A stretch of 64,000 nt of DNA from Acidimicrobiaceae bacterium (GTDB lineage Bacteria; Actinomycetota; Acidimicrobiia; Acidimicrobiales; UBA8190), in contig PLXQ01000066.1 of assembly GCA_003151475.1 (NCBI GenBank), positions 62,933-126,932 on the forward strand. The letters run 5' to 3'. Under the pieces are notes generated by a model, which worked only from the letters and a program-made list of their open reading frames with translations, made no database searches and had not been told where the DNA came from. Every line of letters starts with the position of its first letter. Within the stretch, counting starts at the first letter, position 1. The translations under genes were made by a program, and so were the position numbers. This document shows, in pieces, positions 24,840 to 34,312 of this stretch.

Positions 24840-26483
24840 GGCGTGGCCGGTGGTATGTCAACAGCCACCCGTCTCCGACGCCTCGATGAGGCGGCCACTA
24901 TCACCGTGATCGAGCGATCGGGGCACGTCTCCTATGCCAACTGCGGACTCCCGTACTTCGTGGGCGGCGTGATCGAGGACGAAGATGACCTGCTGCTCCA
25001 GACGCCTGAGCGTCTCTTCGACCGGTTCCGGCTCGATGTCCGGGTCGACACCGAGGTCGTCGACATCGAAGCTCATGACCACACGGTGACCGCCCGTTCC
25101 ACGGTCGGTGGCAGCACGGAGTCGATCGGCTACGACAAGCTGGTGTTGAGCCCTGGTGCCGCTCCGGTTCGCCCTCCGATACCGGGCTTCGAACGGGTCC
25201 GGGTGCTGCGGACCGTCGAGGACGCCGAGCGACTGGCCGCCGACGTCATCGGGCAACCGGCGACGGCGGTGGTCATCGGGGCCGGGTTCGTCGGCCTGGA
25301 GACGGCGGAGAACCTCGTCCGCCAGTCGATCTCCGTCACCGTGGTGGAAGCCGTCGACCAGGTCCTCACCCCGCTCGACCCTGAGCTCGCCATCCTGGTG
25401 GCGGCCGAGCTCACTTGCCACGGCGTACGTGTCGAGACCGGCGTGGCCGTCTCCGAGGTGACCCCGAGCGGCATCCTCCTGGCCGACGGTCGGGCCGTCG
25501 CCGGTGAGCTCGTGGTCGGGTCCATCGGCGTTCGCCCCGACGTGCGACTGGCTGAGATGGCAGGCCTGGCGCTCAGCGCCCACGGCGGCATCGCCGTCGA
25601 CGAGGTCAACCGGACCAGTGACAAGGACATCTATGCCGTCGGTGACGCCGTCGAGAAACCGGACTGGGTGGGCGGTGGCAATTCCCTGATCGCCTTGGCC
25701 AACGTGGCGAACCGCCAGGGACGGCGTGTCGCCGACCACATTTGCGGCCTTCCCTCCCGATCGAGCGCTTCGCTCGGGACGGCCATCGTGAAGGTGTTCG
25801 ATCTGACCGCGGCCACGACAGGATGGAACGAAAAGCGGCTGCGGGGCGAGGGGCGCCGTTACCGGGCCATTCACTCCCATCCTATGAACCATGCGGGCTA
25901 CTACCCCGGTGCGCAGCCGATGTCGCTCAAACTCCTCTTCGACCCCGATGACGGCACCATTCTCGGGGCCCAGGCCGTCGGGGGTGATGGCGTCGACAAA
26001 CGGATCGACATCATCGCCACCGCCATCACCGGTGGTATCAAGGCTGACGAGTTGGCCGACCTGGAGCTCGCTTACGCGCCACCTTTCTCATCGGCCAAGG
26101 ACCCCGTCAACATGCTCGGCTACATGGCAGAGAACGTGCTCTCCGGCGCCTGCGACGTGGTGGAGTTCGACGAGCTCAGCCGCTTGAGTGGAGAAGGTTG
26201 GACGGTGGTGGACGTGCGGACACCCGAGGAGCACCGACGGGGCGCGATTCCGGGTTCGGTCAACCTCCCGCTCGACCAGCTACGTGAGGAGCTGGACGAT
26301 GCCAAGGGTCCCTTCGTGGTCTACTGCGAGGTCGGCCAACGGGGACACACGGCCACGTCTCTTCTCCACGAGCTGGGGATTGAGGCGCGAAACCTTGATG
26401 GTGGCTACCGCACATGGATCGCTGCCGATGCTGCGAGTCATCAGGACCCTTTGCGGCTCGCCAAAGTCAAGAGCGAGCTGTAA
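24810..26483 (+). CDS. CoA-disulfide reductase-rhodanese fusion
   Basis: A 557-residue fusion. Residues 1-445 are a FAD/NAD disulfide reductase: VVIVGGVAGGMSTATRLRR, YANCGLPYF with redox Cys45, VIGAGFVGLETAE, IYAVGDAVE. The last 100 residues are a rhodanese: VVDVRTPEEHRRGAIPGSVN and active-site loop VYCEVGQRGHTAT. CoADR-rhodanese enzymes reduce CoA or glutathione-type persulfides and polysulfides with NADH. Divergent from the sqr operon across 179 bases, so it completes a sulfide-to-persulfide-to-thiol pathway. No ribosome-binding site at ATG 24810, which sits in a hairpin. Confidence 0.9.
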   Translation: MTPRRVVIVGGVAGGMSTATRLRRLDEAATITVIERSGHVSYANCGLPYFVGGVIEDEDDLLLQTPERLFDRFRLDVRVDTEVVDIEAHDHTVTARSTVGGSTESIGYDKLVLSPGAAPVRPPIPGFERVRVLRTVEDAERLAADVIGQPATAVVIGAGFVGLETAENLVRQSISVTVVEAVDQVLTPLDPELAILVAAELTCHGVRVETGVAVSEVTPSGILLADGRAVAGELVVGSIGVRPDVRLAEMAGLALSAHGGIAVDEVNRTSDKDIYAVGDAVEKPDWVGGGNSLIALANVANRQGRRVADHICGLPSRSSASLGTAIVKVFDLTAATTGWNEKRLRGEGRRYRAIHSHPMNHAGYYPGAQPMSLKLLFDPDDGTILGAQAVGGDGVDKRIDIIATAITGGIKADELADLELAYAPPFSSAKDPVNMLGYMAENVLSGACDVVEFDELSRLSGEGWTVVDVRTPEEHRRGAIPGSVNLPLDQLREELDDAKGPFVVYCEVGQRGHTATSLLHELGIEARNLDGGYRTWIAADAASHQDPLRLAKVKSEL

Positions 26484-26788
26484 TGAGACACGGCTGGAAG
26501 GAATTCCAGTCGGCATTGCCCCTCGCTCCTGACGATAACCAGCTCAATGCCGACGGGGACCTCTGCCTCTCGGGTCTAATTGAGTCACGTCCGAGCCAGA
26601 TTCCGCTGAGTGACGTGACACTCGCCACCGGCGCGCGCACGCATTCGCTGTTCGACTCAAAGGGGCACGTGTTCGCTTGTGGCAGCGGAGACGACGGCGT
26701 GCTCGGCAACGGCTCGACCACCGGTAGCCCGACGCCGACCGCGTTCATCGGGCTTCCGAGCAGCCTGTCAAGGAGCTTCTGGGCCTGA
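26483..26788 (+). pseudogene. RCC1-repeat fragment read through into integrase antisense
   Basis: ATG 26483 overlaps the upstream stop and opens 101 residues. LATGARTHSLFDSKGHVFAC and GSGDDGVLGNGSTTGSPTPT form one RCC1-type beta-propeller blade. From about 26755 the frame runs antisense through the integrase remnant, so the C-terminal 11 residues are accidental. RCC1 proteins have seven blades; this is a scrap, probably left by a deletion at the island end. Confidence 0.5.
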
Positions 26789-26994
26789 CGCTGGGTCTTT
26801 GCCTGGACCACCCGGGTGACCTGACGGGGCGAACCGGTCACCGGATCGGTACCGATGAAGACCCGGAGCCGGTACTTGCCCGGCGCCAATTCCTGGACCG
26901 ATCCGGTACCCTTGGGTCGACGCCGATCTGTGTCGCGCTTGTATTTCGAGTTGGCTACAACGGAAAATATAGGCACGATATAGGCACAAGTCAC
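26755..26994 (-). pseudogene. N-terminal remnant of a tyrosine integrase
   Basis: From ATG 26994 the minus strand encodes 80 residues: GTGSVQELAPGKYRLRVFIG then TDPVTGSPRQVTRVVQAKTQ and RQAQKLLDRL. This is the arm-DNA-binding domain (AP2-like) found at the start of actinobacterial phage/ICE integrases. The core-binding and catalytic domains are gone. It begins three bases from the tRNA-Ser gene and reads into the island, the standard int-att arrangement. Confidence 0.75.
26967..26987 (+). repeat. Paired direct repeats, possible integrase arm sites (right)
   Basis: ATATAGGCAC occurs at 26967 and 26978, an 11-base period, ten bases before the tRNA. The left end carries a matching-type pair. 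Overlaps the integrase start codons, as arm sites often do. Confidence 0.5.
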
Positions 26995-26996
26995 CA

Positions 26997-27085
26997 GGAG
27001 AGGTGCGAGAGCGGCCGAATCGGACTCACTGCTAATGAGTTGACCTGGGAAACTGGGTCCGAGGGTTCAAATCCCTCCCTCTCCG
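26997..27085 (+). tRNA. tRNA-Ser (anticodon GCU)
   Basis: An 89-base type II tRNA. Acceptor GGAGAGG (26997-27003) pairs with CCTCTCC (27078-27084); discriminator G27085. D-stem CGA/TCG; anticodon stem ACTCA/TGAGT with loop CTGCTAA, anticodon GCT at 27031-27033. A long variable arm (GACC...GGTC) marks it as serine. T-arm GAGGG-TTCAAAT-CCCTC. CCA is not encoded. Its first 37 bases are duplicated at 13031-13067, so it is the right boundary of the island. Confidence 0.95.
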
Positions 27086-27150
27086 CCGATTCTGGGCACA
27101 TTTCTGGGCGCGCCAAGGGGCCGCCAGGGGCGGCCCGGTAGATTGTCTGG

Positions 27151-28428
27151 GTGCCCGAGAGCTACTGGTTGGAGACCCTGGGCTGTCCGAAGAACCAGGT
27201 CGACTCCGACAAACTCGTCGGCACCCTGCGGGCCGACGGCTACGAAGAGGCCGACGGGCCCGAGAACGCCGACCTCGTGGTGGTGAATACCTGCGCCTTC
27301 ATCGAGGCGGCGCGCCAGGAGTCCATCGACACCATCTTGGAGTTGGCCGACAGTCGCCGGGCCGGCTCCCGGCTGGTGGTGACCGGATGCATGGCCGAGC
27401 GTTACGGTTCCGAGCTGTCCGACTCCCTGCCCGAGGTCGACCTGGTGGCCGGCTTCGGCGTGCCCGTGACCCTGCGCCGGCGCAACTCCTTCGACCTTCT
27501 CAATCTGCCCCGGCCGGCGGCCGCCGCGCCGTGGGCCTATATAAAGGTGGCCGAGGGCTGTGACCGGCGCTGCGGTTTCTGCGCCATCCCCTCCTTCCGG
27601 GGCAAGCAACGCTCCCGTCCCGCCGACGCTCTTCTCGACGAGGTCGAGGCCCTCGGCGACGGTGTGCGCGAGATCGTCCTGGTGGCCCAGGACCTGGCGT
27701 CATACGGGCTCGACCGCACCGCACCGCAGCGGGTGGCGCGGCCCAAAGGCACCCCCCGGCCCATCGTCGAGCTGATCCGGGCCGTGGCCGGCCGGGTCGA
27801 GCGGGTCAGGCTCCTCTATCTCTATCCCTCGGCGCTCGACAACGAGCTGGTCGACACCATCGTGGAAACCGGTGTGCCCTATTTCGACCTCTCGCTGCAG
27901 CACGTTTCTCGTCCCCTGGTCGAACGGATGCGGCGCTGGGGAGACGGCGGCCGGTTCCTCGACCGGATCGCCATGATCCGCACCGCCGCACCGAACGCCG
28001 GTCTGCGTTCGTCGTTCATCCTCGGCTACCCGGGCGAGACCGAAGAGGACCACGACGCCTTGCTGGCCTTCTTAGAAGAAGCGCAGCTCGACTGGGCCGG
28101 TTTCTTCACCTTCTCCGAAGAGCCGGGCACCTACGCCGCAGGGCTTCCCGACACCGTGCCCGCCGGGCTGGCGCTCGAGCGGCTGCGCGAGTGCTCGGAG
28201 CTCCAGGACCGGATCACGGCCGAGCGCCGGGCGGCGGTGGTGGGCGAGACGATGGCCGTCCTCGTCGACACCACCGGCGTGGGTCGTTCACATCGCGAGG
28301 CGCCGGAGATCGACGGCATCATCCATGTGCCGACGGACCTGGAACCCGGGCGGATCATCGAGATGCAGGCCACCGACGCGGCCGGTCCCGATCTCTGGGC
28401 CGAGCCGGTTGGAGCGGCTCCCCGGTGA
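27151..28428 (+). CDS. rimO: Ribosomal protein uS12 methylthiotransferase RimO
   Basis: A 425-residue radical-SAM methylthiotransferase. N-terminal UPF0004 domain with LGCPKNQVDSD, VVNTCAF and TGCMAERY supplies the three Cys of the auxiliary cluster. The radical-SAM motif is CDRRCGFCAIPSFRGKQRSR. The C-terminal TRAM region (VGETMAVLVD) ends the protein. It methylthiolates an Asp of uS12 at the ribosome. GTG start 27151. It overlaps pgsA by four bases (GTGA) and heads a conserved actinobacterial order rimO-pgsA-cinA. Confidence 0.95.
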   Translation: MPESYWLETLGCPKNQVDSDKLVGTLRADGYEEADGPENADLVVVNTCAFIEAARQESIDTILELADSRRAGSRLVVTGCMAERYGSELSDSLPEVDLVAGFGVPVTLRRRNSFDLLNLPRPAAAAPWAYIKVAEGCDRRCGFCAIPSFRGKQRSRPADALLDEVEALGDGVREIVLVAQDLASYGLDRTAPQRVARPKGTPRPIVELIRAVAGRVERVRLLYLYPSALDNELVDTIVETGVPYFDLSLQHVSRPLVERMRRWGDGGRFLDRIAMIRTAAPNAGLRSSFILGYPGETEEDHDALLAFLEEAQLDWAGFFTFSEEPGTYAAGLPDTVPAGLALERLRECSELQDRITAERRAAVVGETMAVLVDTTGVGRSHREAPEIDGIIHVPTDLEPGRIIEMQATDAAGPDLWAEPVGAAPR

Positions 28429-29084
28429 CGGACCCGGGCGCGGCCCCCGTCTTCGAGGTGCCCGGCGACCAGCCGCCCACTTCACCGGCCGGTCCCCCGG
28501 TGGCGCCGCTCGGCGACCGGGTCCGGCAGTACACCTTCGGTCCCTCGGCGCTTCTCACGCCGGCCAACGCCATCACCGTGGCCCGGCTGCTGGCCACGCC
28601 GGTGGTGGTGGTCATGGTGGCCATGCACGGCGCCGGTTGGTGGCCCTTCGCCGTGGCCTTCGTCATCGGCGCCACCGACGGGATAGACGGTTGGCTGGCC
28701 CGACGGCAGGGCACCACCAGGTCGGGCGCCTTCCTCGATCCCCTGGCCGACAAGGCCGTGGTCCTGTCGCTGCTCTTCGTCCTGGCCGCCAAAGCCGAGT
28801 TCTCCTGGGTGCCGGTCATCGTGATCGCCGTCCGGGAGGTGGGGATGGGCGTCTACCGCTCGGTGGCCGGCCGCCGGGGCATCTCCATCCCGGCGCGGAC
28901 CTCGGCCAAGATCAAGACCCTCGTCCAGGGCATCGCCATCCTCCTGGCCCTGGCCCCCTCGCTCGCCCGGCACCAGAGCGTGCTGAGCGTGGCTATCTGG
29001 GTAACGGTGGCCTTCACGCTGGTGACCGGGGCGCAGTATCTGGTCGACGGACGCCGGGCCGCCCGGCACCGGCACTCTGCCTGA
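28425..29084 (+). CDS. pgsA: CDP-diacylglycerol-glycerol-3-phosphate 3-phosphatidyltransferase
   Basis: A 219-residue membrane enzyme of the CDP-alcohol phosphotransferase family. The signature DG-x2-DG-x2-AR-x8-G-x3-D-x3-D is seen as DGIDGWLARR...GAFLDPLAD. It makes phosphatidylglycerol phosphate, the first step to PG and cardiolipin. GTG 28425 overlaps the rimO stop. An N-terminal Pro-rich extension of about 40 residues precedes the first helix. Confidence 0.93.
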   Translation: MTDPGAAPVFEVPGDQPPTSPAGPPVAPLGDRVRQYTFGPSALLTPANAITVARLLATPVVVVMVAMHGAGWWPFAVAFVIGATDGIDGWLARRQGTTRSGAFLDPLADKAVVLSLLFVLAAKAEFSWVPVIVIAVREVGMGVYRSVAGRRGISIPARTSAKIKTLVQGIAILLALAPSLARHQSVLSVAIWVTVAFTLVTGAQYLVDGRRAARHRHSA

Positions 29085-29100
29085 CGGTTTAGGGGGCCTG

Positions 29101-30360
29101 ATGCGGATCGAGGTCGTGGCCGTCGGCACGGAGCTCCTGCTCGGCCAGATCGCCGACACCAACTCGGCCTGGCTGGGTGAGCAGATGGCCCTCGGCGGTG
29201 TGGATTCGCACTTCCATCAGGCCGTGGGGGACAACCTCGAGCGGATCGTCCTGGCCCTGCGCACCGCCCTCGCCCGCTCCGACGGCGTGGTGGTCTGCGG
29301 GGGCCTCGGTCCCACCCACGACGACATCACCCGCGATGCCATCGCCGCGGTGATGAACGTGGCCCTCGTCCGGGATCCGGCCATCGTCGAGCGGATCGGC
29401 CAGATGTTCTCCACCCGAGGCCGGGCCATGCCCGAGAGCAACGGCCGCCAGGCCGACGTGCCCGTTGGGGCCACCCCCATCACCCAGATGCTCGGTACCG
29501 CCCCCGGGCTCATCTGCCCCGTCGGCCACAAGGTCATCTACGCCCTGCCCGGCGTCCCCTACGAGATGTACGAGATGTTCAGCCGGGCCGTCCTGCCCGA
29601 CCTGCGCCGGCGGATGGCCGAGCAGGGCGACACGGCGGTGATCGAGAGCCGGGTGGTGCGGACCTGGGGGATGAGCGAGTCCGGCCTGGCCGAGCTGCTC
29701 GCCCCCCGGATCGAGGCCCTCGACGCCGCCGGCGGCAATCCCACCATCGCCTTTCTGGCCAGTGGCATCGAGGGGATCAAGGTCCGGATCACGGCCAAGG
29801 CGGCCGACACCGAGGCGGCCGAGGCACTCTTGGGCGCCGAGGAGGAGCAGGTCCGCGCCATCGTGGGCGAGGCCACCTTCGGGGTCGACGACGACACCAT
29901 GGAGTCGGTGGTGGCCGATCTGCTCAAAGCACGCCGGCTCACCCTGGGCCTGGCGGAATCTCTCACCGGCGGCCTGGTGGCGTCGCGACTGGTGGCCGTT
30001 CCCGGTGCCTCTGACTGGTTCCGGGGATCGATCGTCTCCTACGCCAGTGACGTGAAATACGCGCTCCTCGGTGTCCCCGCCGGCCCCGTGGTGAGCGCCG
30101 AGGCGGCTCGGGCCATGGCCGACGGGGCCCGCCGGGTCCTCGGTGCCGACGTGGGCCTGGCCCTCACCGGGGTCGCCGGTCCCGACAGCGCCGAGGACCA
30201 GCCCCCGGGGACGGTCTTCGTCGGCCTGGCCCGGCCGGGGGCGGAGACCGAGTCCTTGGAAGCCCATCTCCCGGGCGACCGCGACCGGGTCAGGCAGTAC
30301 GCCAACATCTCGGCGCTCGATCTGCTGCGCCGCCGGCTCATCCACGACGGCAGCGGCTGA
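29101..30360 (+). CDS. cinA: CinA-family protein (competence/damage-inducible; NMN deamidase type)
   Basis: A 419-residue two-domain protein. The N-terminal MoCF-like domain begins RIEVVAVGTELLLGQIADTN and includes GGLGPTHDDITRDA; the C-terminal CinA domain has LGLAESLTGGLVASRLVAVP and GVAGPDSAEDQPPGTVFVG. Full-length CinA enzymes combine NMN deamidase and ADP-ribose pyrophosphatase activities. Sixteen bases after pgsA; operon with rimO and pgsA. Confidence 0.93.
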   Translation: MRIEVVAVGTELLLGQIADTNSAWLGEQMALGGVDSHFHQAVGDNLERIVLALRTALARSDGVVVCGGLGPTHDDITRDAIAAVMNVALVRDPAIVERIGQMFSTRGRAMPESNGRQADVPVGATPITQMLGTAPGLICPVGHKVIYALPGVPYEMYEMFSRAVLPDLRRRMAEQGDTAVIESRVVRTWGMSESGLAELLAPRIEALDAAGGNPTIAFLASGIEGIKVRITAKAADTEAAEALLGAEEEQVRAIVGEATFGVDDDTMESVVADLLKARRLTLGLAESLTGGLVASRLVAVPGASDWFRGSIVSYASDVKYALLGVPAGPVVSAEAARAMADGARRVLGADVGLALTGVAGPDSAEDQPPGTVFVGLARPGAETESLEAHLPGDRDRVRQYANISALDLLRRRLIHDGSG

Positions 30361-30408
30361 CCCTCGCCGGCAGCGGCTCTCGCTGCCATCGGGCGCCGGG
30401 CCGAACAG

Positions 30409-31477
30409 TTACAGGGGCTTCAGACCCGCCTGTTCGGTCACGTCGAGCAATCCCCCGGCGGCCATCAGCGCTTCGATGACCGGCGCCGAAGCGGGTCGGG
30501 CCAGGAAGTATCCCTGTCCGGTGGAGCAACCGAGCCGTCGGAGAAGATCCAGTTGCTCGCGCTGCTCGATACCTTCGGCGATCACGGCCAGCGAGAGCTT
30601 GTCGGCCAACACGAGGATGGCGTCGAGGACAGGCACCGAACGCGGCCCCGAGGCGTGACCGGAGACGAAGGCGCGGTCGATCTTCAGTATGTCGACGGGG
30701 AGGCTGGCCAGAGTGCTGAGCGAGGAGAAGCCCGTCCCGAAGTCGTCGACGGCGAGGCGGACGCCCAGGACTTTCAAGCTGTTCAGAGAGGCGATCCCAC
30801 CGTCCACGTCGGCCGCCAGCGCCGACTCGGTGACTTCAAGCACGACGTTCTCGCTCTGCACGGCGGGGTCGGACAGGATGCGTCTTATGGCGGCCAGGCT
30901 GTGGGGGTTCGGGAGTTGGTACAGAGAGAGGTTCACCGCCACCCACAAGCTTTTGCAATGCTCCATGGTGGCGCGCCAGCGCGCCAGTTGACGGACCGCC
31001 GTCTCGAGCACCCAGCATCCAATGGCCTCGATGTCGCCGGTCTCCTCGGACAGGCCGATGAATTCGCCCGGGGGGGAGCAGACCGAGGGTGGGGTGCTGC
31101 CAGCGGACGAGGGCCTCCACACCGAGGACCTCGCCGGTCCGCAGATCGGCCACCGGCTGGTACTCGAGCCGGAGCTGCCCGGCCTCGACGGCCAGGGCCA
31201 GGTCGGCCTTCAGCGCCGAGCGGCCCACCATGTTGTCGTGCATCTGGGCGTCGAAGAGCTGGTAGCGGCCCTTGCCCGCCCCTTTGGCCATGTACATGGC
31301 GAAGTCGGCGCGCCGCAGCAGTTCGGCCGCCTCGGTGATCTCGGGCCGCCTCTGGGCGATCCCGATGCTCACCGACACCACCAGGCGCGTCCCTTCGATC
31401 ATGAACGGGGCCCGCACGGCCTCGAGAATCCGTTCGGCGACGGCGGTTTGCGAAGCGGTACCCGTTGGGGCCCGCCG
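30409..31477 (-). pseudogene. Truncated, frameshifted GGDEF-EAL protein
   Basis: The frame entering at 31477 encodes the last third of a GGDEF domain ([40 protein letters not shown]) and the start of EAL ([20 protein letters not shown]). The EAL domain continues in another frame ([41 protein letters not shown]) to the stop at 30409. The break coincides with a run of seven G at 31070-31076; one base less restores [10 protein letters not shown]. The GGDEF motif itself and everything before it are missing, cut next to the phosphoesterase end. EAL catalytic residues look intact. Confidence 0.75.
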
Positions 31478-31497
31478 TCAGCCGCCAGCCATCGTGG

Positions 31498-33059
31498 TCA
31501 GCCGTCGGCCGCCTTGGCGGCGGCGGAAAGTTGCGACGGGCGCGGGGTGCCGGTGAGGGTGGTCTTCGGATGGACGGGGAGGACCAGCGGCGACCGGGGA
31601 GACTGGTTGAAGTTGAAGTCACTGGTCAGGTTGCCGAGGATCTTCTCGTCCTCGCGGACATCGGGTCTCGGGTCGGGCCGGCCGTCGGTGGCGGGATTGA
31701 GGCGCTGGCCGTGGAGGAAGTCGTCTTCGATGAACTTGTCGTAGGCGTCGAAGCTGAGTGTCTGGTGGTCGACGTAGCCGCGCTTGGCGTAGGGACTGAT
31801 GACGATCCCCGGCACCCGGAGGCCGTAGCCGTTCTCGTCCACCTGGGGCGGGACCACCTGGTCGTAGAAGCCACCCCAGTCGTCCCAGGCTAAGAAGATC
31901 GCCGTCGAGTCCCAGTCGGGGCTCTTCATGACGGCGTTGATCAGGCTGGTGACATACGACTGGCCGTAGCTCACCGGGGCCGGGGGATGCTCACTGACCG
32001 CGCCCGACGGCACCACCCAGGAGACGGCCGGAAGCGTCCCGCTCTTGGCCGCCGCGTAGAACTTGTCGACCGACTGGATGTTGCGGAGTTGGTGGTCGGC
32101 CTTCACCGTGTCGAACCAGGGCAGCGGGTTCCAGATGCCGGGGGTGTTCGAGTTCTGTTGCACCGGGGCACAGGTCTCGGCCGCATCGTTCTCACAGTCC
32201 GGCTCGGTCCCGCTGACCACGTAGTAGCCCCAACTGACGTGGGACTTGTCGAGCAGGTAGGTCAGGTCCGTCCAGGCGTAGATGGGCTGCCCGGCGGCGG
32301 CCGCGCGCTTGTGGGCTTTATTCGGATTGAGGGTGTTCTTCGGGCCGCTCTCGCCCCCGTAGACGGCCGGGGCGTTCGCCGGTCGCTCGGCCGGCCTCGT
32401 CTGCAGGGCGTTCACACAGCTCGAGGGATTGTTGTCCTCGGTGCAGTAGGCCGACCATTCCGATACCAAGAAGAGGTGCGAGGGCAGGCTCCACGAGGCG
32501 TTCGGCTCGAACATGTGGTCCTGGAGGACGAAGTCCTTGGCGTAGTTCCAGTAGTTCGGGATGTCACCGGCGGTGTGATATCCCATCACGTCCGGCTTGG
32601 CCGAATTGGTGCAGGCCGGGTCCGTGGAAACGAGACAGCCCTTGCGTCCGCTCTCGGATTGGGCGATGAAGCCGTTCATCTTCCCGCCGTTGATGTCGGC
32701 GGTGGCGTTGACCGCGGAGTGGGGACCCCCGCCGTTGACGTCGGCGTGATCGACATAGGGAGCGACGCAGGTCCCCGTGGCCGGGTCGTTCACGCAGACC
32801 GTCGGCTGGCCGTTGCTCATGGGGATGCCGTCGGCGCCGGGGAAGGTGCCGAAGTAGGAGTCGAAGGAGCGGTTCTCCTGTTGGATGACGATCACGTGCT
32901 TGATCTTGTGGATACCGGCGGGCACGAGGTAGTGACCGCTCGGACCACCGACCACCCGCTCCACCGGGGCCGGCGGCGACGCCGATCCTCCGGCACAGGA
33001 GCTCCCGACGACGGCCAGGGCGACGACCGCAGCGAGGGCACCGGTGCACTTCGACGGGG

Positions 33060-33063
<4 letters not shown>
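31498..33063 (-). CDS. Secreted phospholipase C/acid phosphatase-family phosphoesterase
   Basis: A 521-residue exported hydrolase of the alkaline-phosphatase-like PLC family. A signal peptide ends near VGSSCAGG, possibly lipidated at that Cys. [20 protein letters not shown] is the family nucleophile region (ENRSFD). [19 protein letters not shown] and [20 protein letters not shown] give the distal metal ligands. Mycobacterial PLCs and AcpA-type phosphatases share it. Its ATG overlaps the macrodomain stop (ATGA), so it is the downstream member of a coupled pair. Substrate unknown: phospholipid or phosphomonoester. Confidence 0.85.
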
Positions 33064-33572
<509 letters not shown>

Positions 33573-33645
33573 CGTGTCCAGTCTGGTCCGGTAACCGTCG
33601 GGTCGGGTCGCCCGTTTCCCGGGAGCCGTCCATCAGACTGGCGGC

Positions 33646-34173
33646 GTGCGCCTGTTCGTCGCCGTCTCCCTGCCGCCCGACGTGACGGCGCTCGTCGCGG
33701 CGCTGCCGCGTCCCGAGCTGGCCAGCCTGCGCTGGACGACCGAGGAACAGTGGCATATCACCCTGCGCTTCCTCGGTGAGGTGGAGGAGCCGGCCGCCGT
33801 GGCCGAGGCGCTCCGGGAGGTGCCGACCACCCTGCAGGGATCAGGCGAGGACGAGGTCGAGGTGATGCTGGGGGCGGCCACGGCCTGGTTCCGGGGCCGC
33901 CGGATCCTGCATGTGCCGGTGACCGGGCTGGACCCCCTGGCGCGCGCCGTGGCCCTGGCCACCGTGGCCTGGGCCGAGGCGGCCGAGGAGCCGCCCTTCG
34001 CCGGCCACCTGACCCTGGCCCGGGTCCGGCAACGCGAGACGGGTCCGGCCAATCTGGCCGGGACCCTGATCTCGGCCGAATGGAACGTCGACGAGATCGC
34101 CCTGATGTCCTCGACCCTCGGCCCCGGGGGATCCATCTACCGAGTGGTGGCCGGCGTTGCTCTGGGGAGTTGA
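33646..34173 (+). CDS. thpR: RNA 2',3'-cyclic phosphodiesterase ThpR
   Basis: A 175-residue 2H phosphoesterase. The two HxT motifs are H37-I-T39 (WHITLRFLG) and H121-L-T123 (GHLTLARV), the catalytic signature. MRLFVAVSLPPDV is the normal N-terminus. GTG start 33646. The family hydrolyses 2',3'-cyclic ends or ligates RNA ends. It is directly upstream of recA's SOS promoter. Confidence 0.93.
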   Translation: MRLFVAVSLPPDVTALVAALPRPELASLRWTTEEQWHITLRFLGEVEEPAAVAEALREVPTTLQGSGEDEVEVMLGAATAWFRGRRILHVPVTGLDPLARAVALATVAWAEAAEEPPFAGHLTLARVRQRETGPANLAGTLISAEWNVDEIALMSSTLGPGGSIYRVVAGVALGS

Positions 34174-34187
34174 GAAAAGATCCAGCA

Positions 34188-34201
34188 CGAACACGTGTTC
34201 G
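34188..34201. promoter_or_regulatory. LexA SOS box of recA
   Basis: CGAACACGTGTTCG is a perfect 14-base palindrome of the GAAC-N4-GTTC type recognised by actinobacterial and Bacillus LexA, placed 112 bases before recA. Confidence 0.85.
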
Positions 34202-34312
34202 CCAACTACAGTGCTGTAAGTCAGGCAGGGACCGACACACCCACTTCGTATGGTCCGCCGGGTCGGAGCGACGTATCCGGTGAACATGCACACAACGAAG
34301 AGAGGCGAAGAG

